This document shows, piece by piece, positions 8,804 to 16,263 of a stretch of DNA of 64,000 bases. Below the pieces are notes generated by a model. That model made no database searches and was not told the DNA's origin. It saw only the letters and a list, made by a program, of their open reading frames with translations. Source of the DNA: Bacteroidota bacterium (GTDB taxonomy: Bacteria > Bacteroidota > Bacteroidia > Bacteroidales > Dysgonomonadaceae); contig JAFADY010000007.1 in assembly GCA_023424395.1 (NCBI GenBank), forward strand, positions 62,001-126,000, given 5' to 3'. The translations under genes were made by a program, and so were the position numbers. Position 1 is the stretch's first letter, and every line of letters starts with the position of its first letter.

Positions 8804-11800
8804 TTATTCCATAGCCTCCAAAATATTTTTCAGTAGCTCGTTTATTTTATCTTGTTTCTTTACCGATTCTACCGGAAATCCCAAAATGCACGTATTGTAC
8901 TTTTCTCCTTTATACAACGTTCCTGCGCTTAAATTATTCTCCGAATAGCGGAAAACGGTAAACGCATTTTCGCCGACAGGTTCAATGGCATCTGGATGTT
9001 CCACTACGTAGCTTTCGCTATTCAACTCATTGAAATATTCGTAATTACCTGTTATGAAAGCGAAAGGCGATGGAACAGCTTTAATTTTCCCTGCAACGGC
9101 TCCGTTATTGTTGCGCCATTTGTATTTGAGCGTATTTTGCGCCCAATCTTTATCTGCTTTTGTGGCATTGGGATTATCCCACAAATCCGTTCCCACGAAT
9201 GCGCCGCTCACGATGATATTTCCGCCGTTGTTGCAAAAATCGGTGATAGCTTTCTGTTGCGCGGGCGAAAACGTTTTGTATTTTGTCGGCATTGCTCCAC
9301 GAGCGACGCTCCACTCACGTTGTTTACCGAGAATCCAATCCACAATTTTATAATCTTGCAAAGATATATTTTTATTTTCAATTGCGCCAGCAGACGAAGA
9401 AACAAATGAATATCCTGCTTCGGCAAAGGCTTGTCCGTGAATGAACGGATAATCGAACGTGTTTCCGGCAATTTTCGTGGTTTCGTAATTTGAATTGCTA
9501 TCACCAAATCCTGAAGCATCATCGTCCATCCACGGAATCACACGACGAAACTCATTTTGTTGTCCGATAAAATGATGGTCGGCAATGTACGGCACGCCGT
9601 TGTCAACGCTTCCTGCAAATCCGGCAAGGCTGTCGCTGCTTGCCGTGAAACTGAATGGCGCCGAAACCCGTGTGAAGCCGTTCACAATCAGGACTTCGCC
9701 TTTCTCGTTCGATTTTCGGCAAACCGAAAGAATTTCGGATGGGAAACTTTTTCCGCCGTCATTTACGGCTTCCACTTTAAAGCTGTAAATATTATCTTTG
9801 TGAATATCAATTGTATGTGAATTGGTATTTACAAGCGTGCCGTTATCGAATCCGCCGCCGTTGATGCGTGTGTAAACGATGTGCTTTGTTGCTTTTGCCG
9901 ATGTTTCAGCTATATCGGGTGTATCGTCCCAATTTAACTGCACCTGTGTCTCTCCCGTGAACCTTACACTAAAATCCTTTACAGGCAACGGTTGCACCAC
10001 ATACGGCCGATTGTATTGCGAAGCAATGAATTTGAGCATTCCTTTGTAAATGGAGCGACTGACTGCGAAACGAAACGTCGGGTCGAGGCCGTAGCGCATA
10101 TCGGCAAAATTTTGGTGCGAAAGCAGTTCCAATAACATTGTCGGCACGTTGGGCATGCGTGCTTCAGCATACGAACGGTTCCACAGGTGGCGGCGTGTCC
10201 AATCGGGTTCGAAATCGCGACGAATATCGTTTGTAATTTCGTCCATAATCAGTTCAGTTAAATCGCGCGATGCCCAGCGAGAACGCCCGTTTTCAAATTT
10301 TCCGTTGTTGTGGGTTGTCATATAAATTCCCAGCGTTCCCACAATAGTATCGCCCCAAAAAGTACCCGCATCCGTGTGAAACGCGAACGCCAAATCCACG
10401 GGAATATTCAAACCTTCGGCTTTGGGAATTACCGATGAACCGCCTGCCAGCCAGTTTACCCACACGCCGCGGCTTGCGTAGTCGTCGGTGTAATCGTTTT
10501 TCCCTTCGGTGCGGTTGTACACCGAATCGGGAATGCCCGCCCATTGCATCCAGTAGCGTGCGCCTTCGGTGTAACGTGGGTGGCCGCTGATTTCCGGCTT
10601 ATAGCCAATTTTAGAAATAAATGTTTCTTTGGCGACAAGAGAGTCGGAACTTTTGGTATTCTCTTTCTCAAAGCCTTCTGTATTAGGCATTCGGGCAATA
10701 TTTCCCATTCCGCCACCGATTTTTACGGCATCGGCAGTAACTATTTTTCCTGCTCGTTTACTTTTATTGGAAAGTGTTATTTTGTGATTTGCGCCTTTAT
10801 TGAAATTAAAATATCCGAGAAAAATCCACGTGTTGCCACCCATTTTCTGATTGACGTGAAAATCGGTTTTTCCACCGGCGTGATACACGCTGTACAATGC
10901 ATCGTCGGTACTATTTTTTACGGTTTGATACGAAATGTACACGCCATAACTTCCCGATTCGGGAATATCGGGTGTCCACGTGGCGAAACTTTCCGCACCG
11001 TTTGAGACGGTTTTTGTTTGTCGTGCCGTTCCCATCCTGAAAGGATTTTCTCCGTCGAGATACACTTTTTTAGGGTTGGCAAATCCGGCGGAATCGGTGC
11101 GTTGCCAACGTTCTTTGTCGTTGGTTTCAACGTACCCCGAAGCAGCATCGTTATCGAGAATTATTTCCTGCGTGTTGTAATCTCTCTCGCGCGGCATCAG
11201 CACGTTGGCACCGGCATTTTCAAGCATCGGCACCAAAAACGGAAGTACATAACTTTGGGTATATAAATCTTCCACCGTTTGAAAAATACGTGCGCGCTGC
11301 CATTCCCATCGGCCGAGTTTTTGCTCGTAATACCATCCATGGCTTTGCCAAAGAGCAATGTGGTTGTTTGTCAGTCCTTTACCGAACGATTGAATGGGAG
11401 CCGAAATATTGGTAGTGAGGGGTGTTTTTACATTGTGCGTGATTAACCTTGATTTATCTTTCGCCGATTGGCGATAAAAATTGGGCACGAGTGTGCTGAT
11501 CTCTTGTTTATCGGAAAATATACTGATGCGGTATTTTTTCTGTGCCGCAGGCAAGTAAAACCGTACGCTGTCGTAAATTTGACGGACGGTGTTTTCGCGC
11601 ATCGGTAAGTACGAGAGCGAAAGGTTTGTGTGGAATTCGATGGACTTTTTTCGGGAATCCAACGCGATGCTGTCCACAGTTACTCGTCCGGGACGAAGCA
11701 GGGTTTGCTTATAGATATTCGTTAACGAAGAATTTAGGCTCTTCTTTAGGCTGTCCGTATTTTCTTGTGAAAAAGAAAAATTACAGATAAATATAGAGAG

Positions 11801-11824
11801 AATTATGATATAAGTTCGTTTCAT
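8804..11824 (-). CDS. Secreted amidase-like protein with golvesin-type insert and FN3 domain
   Basis: 1006 residues with a signal peptide (MKRTYIIILSIFICNFSFSQ). Domains in order: an N-terminal region of unknown fold; the first part of an amidase_3-like fold (ALWQSHGWYYE near 156, then ENAGANVLMPRERDY near 203); an inserted golvesin-like beta-sandwich (about 240-370, PESGSYGVYISYQ); the rest of the amidase fold (LAFAFHTDAG near 480 and PTMLLELLSHQNFADMR near 564, placed like the zinc-site His and catalytic Glu of N-acetylmuramoyl-L-alanine amidases); an FN3 domain (about 615-700); and a C-terminal glutamine-amidotransferase-like region. Such proteins are often labelled xanthan lyase, a name the sequence does not support. 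The context favours peptidoglycan amidase activity; the catalytic assignment is inferred. Confidence 0.7.
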   Translation of the reverse strand: MKRTYIIILSIFICNFSFSQENTDSLKKSLNSSLTNIYKQTLLRPGRVTVDSIALDSRKKSIEFHTNLSLSYLPMRENTVRQIYDSVRFYLPAAQKKYRISIFSDKQEISTLVPNFYRQSAKDKSRLITHNVKTPLTTNISAPIQSFGKGLTNNHIALWQSHGWYYEQKLGRWEWQRARIFQTVEDLYTQSYVLPFLVPMLENAGANVLMPRERDYNTQEIILDNDAASGYVETNDKERWQRTDSAGFANPKKVYLDGENPFRMGTARQTKTVSNGAESFATWTPDIPESGSYGVYISYQTVKNSTDDALYSVYHAGGKTDFHVNQKMGGNTWIFLGYFNFNKGANHKITLSNKSKRAGKIVTADAVKIGGGMGNIARMPNTEGFEKENTKSSDSLVAKETFISKIGYKPEISGHPRYTEGARYWMQWAGIPDSVYNRTEGKNDYTDDYASRGVWVNWLAGGSSVIPKAEGLNIPVDLAFAFHTDAGTFWGDTIVGTLGIYMTTHNNGKFENGRSRWASRDLTELIMDEITNDIRRDFEPDWTRRHLWNRSYAEARMPNVPTMLLELLSHQNFADMRYGLDPTFRFAVSRSIYKGMLKFIASQYNRPYVVQPLPVKDFSVRFTGETQVQLNWDDTPDIAETSAKATKHIVYTRINGGGFDNGTLVNTNSHTIDIHKDNIYSFKVEAVNDGGKSFPSEILSVCRKSNEKGEVLIVNGFTRVSAPFSFTASSDSLAGFAGSVDNGVPYIADHHFIGQQNEFRRVIPWMDDDASGFGDSNSNYETTKIAGNTFDYPFIHGQAFAEAGYSFVSSSAGAIENKNISLQDYKIVDWILGKQREWSVARGAMPTKYKTFSPAQQKAITDFCNNGGNIIVSGAFVGTDLWDNPNATKADKDWAQNTLKYKWRNNNGAVAGKIKAVPSPFAFITGNYEYFNELNSESYVVEHPDAIEPVGENAFTVFRYSENNLSAGTLYKGEKYNTCILGFPVESVKKQDKINELLKNILEAME

Positions 11825-11835
11825 TTTACTTCAGA

Positions 11836-12378
11836 TTATTTTCTAATATACTTCAAAAACGTATAATCATATTTATGTTTTTCGTCTGCCTTATGCTCTT
11901 CTTTTTCCAATAATTCACATTTATCGAAGTCAATTTCGGGAAAAAAGGTATCGGCATCTTCAAACGTGTGATGGATGCGCGTTAGATACAATGTGTCCAC
12001 AATTGGCAGGGCGGTGCGATATAGCTGCCCGCCGCCGATAATGAAGATTTCTTTACCATCGGGGGCTTTTTCAAAAGCTTCGTCCAACGAGCGAACGACA
12101 ATACAGTTTGGATAATTCTCGGCTTTGTCTGATGCAATGACAATATTTATGCGATTAGGCAATGCGCCTTTGGGCAACGACTCATACGTTCGGCGACCCA
12201 TTATAACGGTATGTCCTGAAGTGATGTTTTTGAAATGTTTTAAATCGTTGGGTAAGTGGCAAAGCAAATCGCCGTTGCGGCCGATAGCGTTTTGTTCGTC
12301 GATGGCGACAATGATACCAACCCCTAAATCCCCTAAAGGGGATTTTACGGGTAGCGAATTATTTTTTATTTTATCCAT
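11836..12378 (-). CDS. folA: Dihydrofolate reductase, with repeat-encoded N-terminal leader
   Basis: 180-residue DHFR making tetrahydrofolate with NADPH. Core motifs are GIIVAIDEQNAIGRNGDLLC (from residue 21), VIMGRRTYESLPKG near 77 and IFIIGGGQLYR near 135. The family normally starts at about the GIIVAID strand, yet this frame has a 20-residue leader (MDKIKNNSLPV, then KSPLGDLGV) encoded by a palindromic repeat. There is no ATG, GTG or TTG between codon 1 and the core, so the leader must be translated. The gene lies 72 bases downstream of thyA, which regenerates its substrate, and 11 bases before the amidase-like gene. Confidence 0.96.
   Translation of the reverse strand: MDKIKNNSLPVKSPLGDLGVGIIVAIDEQNAIGRNGDLLCHLPNDLKHFKNITSGHTVIMGRRTYESLPKGALPNRINIVIASDKAENYPNCIVVRSLDEAFEKAPDGKEIFIIGGGQLYRTALPIVDTLYLTRIHHTFEDADTFFPEIDFDKCELLEKEEHKADEKHKYDYTFLKYIRK
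12317..12346 (-). repeat. Palindromic repeat inside the folA 5' end
   Basis: On the minus strand: TCCCCTTTAGGGGATTTAGG with flanking AAA and GGTTGG. It lies in the folA frame as K-S-P-L-G-D-L-G-V. It is an inverted copy of 12421-12450; the folA start codon lies between the two. Related copies occur at 58791-58820, 60268-60297 and 60336-60360. Confidence 0.85.
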
Positions 12379-12397
12379 TGTTTTTTAATTTTTTACT

Positions 12398-12418
12398 GCG
12401 AGTCGGAACTCGCAACTC
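12398..12418. repeat. Heptamer array (consensus GNAACTC, 3 units)
   Basis: GCGAGTC, GGAACTC, GCAACTC in tandem, between the folA start and the palindromic repeat next to thyA. A similar ACTCG-based heptamer array of four units occurs at 16235-16262. Confidence 0.6.
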
Positions 12419-12420
12419 CC

Positions 12421-12450
12421 AAAGTCCCCTTTAGGGGATTTAGGGGTTGG
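12421..12450 (+). repeat. Palindromic repeat between thyA and folA
   Basis: Starts AAAGTCCCCTTTAGGGGATT and continues TAGGGGTTGG, ending exactly at the base before the thyA stop codon. It is inverted relative to the copy inside folA. Its own hairpin (CCCCTTTAGGGG) could form in the thyA-folA transcript. Confidence 0.85.
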
Positions 12451-13245
12451 TTAAACCGCAACAACTCCTTTTATATGCGGATGTGGGTCATAATCCGTCA
12501 ACTCAAAATCTTCGAATTTAAACGAAAAGATATCTTTTACATCGGGATTTATCTTCATTTGAGGCAATGTCCGCGGTTCGCGCGAAAGTTGCAGATTCAC
12601 TTGTTCCAGATGATTCAGATAAATATGCGCATCGCCCAACGTGTGCACAAAATCGCCTTCTTCAAGTCCGGTAACTTGCGCCATCATCTTTAATAATAAT
12701 GCATACGAAGCGATATTAAACGGAACGCCCAAGAACACATCCGCACTGCGCTGATAAAGCTGCAAACTCAATTTTCCGTCGGCAACATAAAACTGAAAAA
12801 ACGCGTGGCAGGGTGGGAGGTTCATATTCGGAATATCCGCTACATTCCACGAACTGACGATAATTCGTCGACTATCGGGATTGTTTTTAATCGTGTTTAC
12901 CACTTGCGAAATCTGATCGATATGCCCACCGCTGTAATCGGGCCACGATCGCCATTGATAACCATATATATGTCCTAAATCGCCGTCCTCGTCCGCCCAT
13001 TCGTTCCAAATGCGTACGCCGTTGTCGTTGAGGTATTTAATGTTGGTGTCGCCGTTCAGGAACCACAATAATTCGTGTATTATCGATTTTAAATGGAGCT
13101 TTTTGGTTGTCAGCACCGGAAATCCATCGGCTAAATTAAACCGGCTCTGATGCCCGAAAATGCTTATCGTTCCTGTTCCGGTGCGGTCTTCTTTTCGCAC
13201 GCCTTCATCCAGCACGCGCTGAAGTAAATCTAAATATTGTTTCAT
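12451..13245 (-). CDS. thyA: Thymidylate synthase
   Basis: 264-residue folate-dependent thymidylate synthase converting dUMP to dTMP. The start at 13245 (MKQYLDLLQRVLDEG) gives the typical ThyA length; an open frame extends upstream to 13302 but adds unconserved residues. The catalytic cysteine is in NLPPCHAFFQFYV (about residue 146) and the dUMP-binding segment is QRSADVFLGVPFNIASYALL. It pairs with folA downstream. A -7 element TATTTTTG lies on the minus strand at 13300-13307, without a good -33 box. Confidence 0.97.
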   Translation of the reverse strand: MKQYLDLLQRVLDEGVRKEDRTGTGTISIFGHQSRFNLADGFPVLTTKKLHLKSIIHELLWFLNGDTNIKYLNDNGVRIWNEWADEDGDLGHIYGYQWRSWPDYSGGHIDQISQVVNTIKNNPDSRRIIVSSWNVADIPNMNLPPCHAFFQFYVADGKLSLQLYQRSADVFLGVPFNIASYALLLKMMAQVTGLEEGDFVHTLGDAHIYLNHLEQVNLQLSREPRTLPQMKINPDVKDIFSFKFEDFELTDYDPHPHIKGVVAV

Positions 13246-13439
13246 ATTGTTTTGCAAGAGGCAAAGGCTTAGGATGCGGCCTCTTGTTTTGTTCGGAAAC
13301 AAAAATACAATATTTTTCTTAAACCGCGCCTCTTTTCTTTATGGGGTTTTTTGCCTCATGTTGCATTTTTATCAAACTAAAATGCTCCTACATTGTTTAA
13401 ATAAATATATTTGGAAAATTTTTTTAAAACAAATCGAAC

Positions 13440-14057
13440 ATGAATTTATCAGAACTTTTAAACGGCCCAATGGGTCAATCGGTCATCAACAATGTGGCGA
13501 ATCAAATGGGTATGGATCAACGTGAAGCGGCAAGTGCCGTAGGTTTGGCATTACCCGTTATTTTAAGCGGAATGCGCCGTAACGTTCAATCGGATCAAGG
13601 TGCGCAGAGTTTAAATAACGCGTTGAACGATCCCCGCCACGACGGCCGTATCCTTAACAACCTGGGTTCGCTCTTCGGTGGAAACACGCAGGCGGCTACT
13701 CAGGATGGAAACAAAATTTTAGGCCATATCTTCGGTTCGCAAAAACCGGCTGTGGAGCAGGGAATCTCAAAGAAAACCGGCATCAGTATGCAAAAGATCG
13801 GCCCGCTTTTGGCTATTCTCGCGCCCATTGTAATGGGATACTTAAGTAGGGAAAAACAACAAACCAATACTTCCTCAGGTGGTTTGGGAGATTTGTTGGG
13901 CGGCCTGTTGGGCGGCGGACAAACGCAAACACAGGCGCAACCGCAAACACGCCGAGGTGGCGGTTTGATGGATATGGTGGGCGGAATGCTCGACAAAGAC
14001 GGAGACGGAAATATTGTTGATGACTTACTAGGTGGTTTTTTAGGAGGCAGAAGATAA
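13440..14057 (+). CDS. DUF937 protein with EF-hand-like loop
   Basis: 205-residue protein of the DUF937 family (N-terminus MNLSELLNGPMGQSVINNVA, then ASAVGLALPVILSGMRRN). The C-terminal half is glycine and glutamine rich (GGLGDLLGGLLGGGQTQTQ) and ends with a calcium-binding-like loop, DKDGDGNIVDDLL near residue 190. No signal peptide or membrane anchor is seen. Function is unknown. A TATATTTG element at 13406-13413 could be its -7 box, leaving a leader of roughly 20 bases. It stands alone and is followed by a hairpin terminator. Confidence 0.8.
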   Translation: MNLSELLNGPMGQSVINNVANQMGMDQREAASAVGLALPVILSGMRRNVQSDQGAQSLNNALNDPRHDGRILNNLGSLFGGNTQAATQDGNKILGHIFGSQKPAVEQGISKKTGISMQKIGPLLAILAPIVMGYLSREKQQTNTSSGGLGDLLGGLLGGGQTQTQAQPQTRRGGGLMDMVGGMLDKDGDGNIVDDLLGGFLGGRR

Positions 14058-14063
14058 TATCGC

Positions 14064-14099
14064 AAAAAAAGTATGAACGCAAATTTCATACCTTTTTTT
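14064..14099 (+). terminator. Rho-independent terminator after the DUF937 gene
   Basis: Seven-base stem GTATGAA/TTCATAC (14071-14077 and 14085-14091), preceded by seven A and followed by CC and seven T. Confidence 0.75.
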
Positions 14100-14247
14100 G
14101 TCTGTACATTCTATACTTTGGATCAAGTTTTTGGACGAAAAATAACTTCAGCCAAAACAAAAGCCTTTCTTTGTTGTTTTAAATTAAACTATCGGGCAAA
14201 AAAAATATCGAATATTACAATTAAAAAACGATTAAACAGATAAAATC

Positions 14248-14748
14248 ATGAAAAAGAAAATTTTTACTTCTTTGTTTGCAGTTTTAATGCTATTGGCGAT
14301 CGGCTTGTTAGGAAATTCCTGTGGTAGTGATGATTATTTGAGTGATTACGAAATCCAACAAATGATTGATAACTCATTGAATGGACAATGGAAAATTGTG
14401 CCAATAGAATCTAAAATAGCTGATTGGACATGGAATGAAACAGATAAACAATATGTAGCTGTTTACGAACTTCCTGAATTAACAAGTAATATTTATGAAG
14501 AAGGCGCTATTTTGGGATATATATATATAGGACAACAAGGAGTGGATGAAGTTCAGAAGCCTTTGCCGTATAATTTTACTTATCCAAAGGATACTCCTCC
14601 CGGAGCTTATCTGGAAATAATTAGCTACGACGTGCAGTATAAAGACAATGGGCAAAGTACCGTCGCTTTTTATATTCAAACTTCAGATTTAACAAGAATG
14701 GATAACTATTTAGCGAATTATACTTTCCGCATTGTCTTAATTTGGTAA
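14248..14748 (+). CDS. Hypothetical lipoprotein
   Basis: 166 residues beginning MKKKIFTSLFAVLMLLAIGL with a lipobox-like LGNSC (Cys 25), so probably lipidated and anchored outside the inner membrane. The rest is soluble and beta-rich with no domain I recognise. It ends convergently with folC, overlapping its last 12 bases. The 190 bases upstream hold no other gene. Confidence 0.7.
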   Translation: MKKKIFTSLFAVLMLLAIGLLGNSCGSDDYLSDYEIQQMIDNSLNGQWKIVPIESKIADWTWNETDKQYVAVYELPELTSNIYEEGAILGYIYIGQQGVDEVQKPLPYNFTYPKDTPPGAYLEIISYDVQYKDNGQSTVAFYIQTSDLTRMDNYLANYTFRIVLIW

Positions 14749-15999
14749 TTCCATAAACAACGGCAGCGCGTCTGCCACGACGAAAGAACTTCCGCCGATG
14801 AAAATAAAATCGTTTTCATCGGCTTCTTTTTGTGCCTGCGCAATGGCTTGCGCCACGGTTGCGAATGTTTCTCCGTGCAGCCCGTGGGCTGCCGCTTGCT
14901 GCGCAAGCGCAACTTCGTTCAACGAACGCTCTACCGATGCTTTGGTGAAATAATACGTTGCATTTTGGGGCAGCAGCGCCAAAACCGGAGCAATGTCTTT
15001 ATCGTTCGCCATTCCGAAAACAATGTGCAGGTTGCCGTACTTCTCCTGCTTTAATTGCTCCGCAATATATCTGATGCCGTGCGCATTGTGTGCCGTGTCG
15101 CACACCGTTTTGGGTTTTTCCTGCAATATTTGCCATCGGCCCATTAGTCCGGTAATCTCCACCACATTTTCAAATCCGCTGTATACCGCTTCTTGGGGAA
15201 TAGCATATCCCGTTTTTCGTAGTTCAGTTACAGCCGTGAGTACGGTATTGGTGTTGCGGGATTGCACCAAGCCTTTGAGTTGGCTGTGAACGTTTGGAAA
15301 TTGACGTTCGTTCTCGGCCGTACGCTCATCGGCAAAAACGATGGGTGCATTCTCCTTTTTCGCTTTTTGAATAAATACTTGCCTCACTTCCTCATCGTCG
15401 GCTTCGCCGATAATAACCGGTGTTTTCGGTTTGATGATCCCGGCTTTTTCCGCAGCAATTTGGGGTAGTGTGTTGCCCAAATATTGCGTATGGTCTAATC
15501 CGATATTGGTAATGACGCACAAATCGGGTGAAATAATATTGGTGCTGTCCAATCGTCCGCCCAAACCTACTTCGATAACTGCTACATCCACTTTTTGCTC
15601 CGCAAAATAAAGAAACGCCATCTCCATTGTCAGTTCAAAAAAAGACGGCATTATCGGCTCAATCTGTTCGCGGTATTTCTCCACGAAATCAACTACGTAT
15701 TCTTTTGGAACCATTTGTCCGTTCACCCGAATGCGCTCCCGAAAATCCACCAAATGCGGCGATGTATAAAGCCCCACTTTGTATCCCGATTGCTGCAAAA
15801 TGGCCGCCAACAAATACGATGTGGAACCTTTGCCGTTGGTTCCGCCCACGTGGATGGTTTTATATCGGCGGTGCGGATGATTGAAAAGTTCATCGAGCCT
15901 GAGGCTGTTCTCCAAACCGGGTTTATAGGCAAGGTGCCCGATGCGTTGGTATTCGGGCATTTGGGAATAAAGATATTCAAGCGTTTGTTGGTATGTCAT
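14737..15999 (-). CDS. folC: Folylpolyglutamate/dihydrofolate synthase
   Basis: 420-residue Mur-ligase-fold enzyme that adds glutamate to folates, and in many bacteria also makes dihydrofolate. The ATP loop is HVGGTNGKGSTSYLLA near residue 50, with FELTMEMAFLYFAEQKVDVA and GLGGRLDSTNII as further FolC signatures, and CDTAHNAHGI in the C-terminal domain. It is transcribed separately from thyA-folA but serves the same folate pool. Confidence 0.95.
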   Translation of the reverse strand: MTYQQTLEYLYSQMPEYQRIGHLAYKPGLENSLRLDELFNHPHRRYKTIHVGGTNGKGSTSYLLAAILQQSGYKVGLYTSPHLVDFRERIRVNGQMVPKEYVVDFVEKYREQIEPIMPSFFELTMEMAFLYFAEQKVDVAVIEVGLGGRLDSTNIISPDLCVITNIGLDHTQYLGNTLPQIAAEKAGIIKPKTPVIIGEADDEEVRQVFIQKAKKENAPIVFADERTAENERQFPNVHSQLKGLVQSRNTNTVLTAVTELRKTGYAIPQEAVYSGFENVVEITGLMGRWQILQEKPKTVCDTAHNAHGIRYIAEQLKQEKYGNLHIVFGMANDKDIAPVLALLPQNATYYFTKASVERSLNEVALAQQAAAHGLHGETFATVAQAIAQAQKEADENDFIFIGGSSFVVADALPLFMELPN

Positions 16000-16075
16000 T
16001 TTAATGAGCTAATGAATCAATATGTAACTATGCCAATTATTTTTCTTTGCATAGAAAAGTTTGGCAAATTTATAA

Positions 16076-16233
16076 AGAAAAAGCTGTCTCAAAAGTACCA
16101 CTGTAGCTTCATTTTGTCATGTTGAACGAAGTGAAACATCTATATTGTCAAGTTAAATAGATTCTTCATTTCGCTAAAGCTCCATTCAGAATGACAATTT
16201 GATAGTAGGTTTTATTTTGAGACAGCTTTTTCT
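16076..16233. mobile_element. MITE-like element, 158 bp, 19-bp terminal inverted repeats
   Basis: Perfect 19-base inverted ends AGAAAAAGCTGTCTCAAAA (16076-16094) and its complement (16215-16233). The ends resemble those of full insertion sequences (GCTGTCTCAAAA). No transposase fits inside. The interior holds TGTCATGTTGAACGAAGTGA (from 16115) and AGATTCTTCATTTCGC...CAGAATGACA (16159-16196), the two halves also seen at 5913-5982. It lies between folC and the DPP III gene, next to a heptamer array. Confidence 0.75.
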
Positions 16234-16234
16234 A

Positions 16235-16262
16235 AAACTCGTGACTCGCAACGCGAAACTCG
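16235..16262. repeat. Heptamer array (consensus AAACTCG, 4 units)
   Basis: AAACTCG, TGACTCG, CAACGCG, AAACTCG in tandem. It starts two bases after the MITE-like element and stops two bases before the DPP III stop codon. Confidence 0.65.
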
Positions 16263-16263
16263 T

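Noticed and set aside
8804..11824. Xanthan lyase, a common label for this family
   Set aside because: No polysaccharide-lyase motif is seen; the amidase-like segments and wall-related neighbours fit better.
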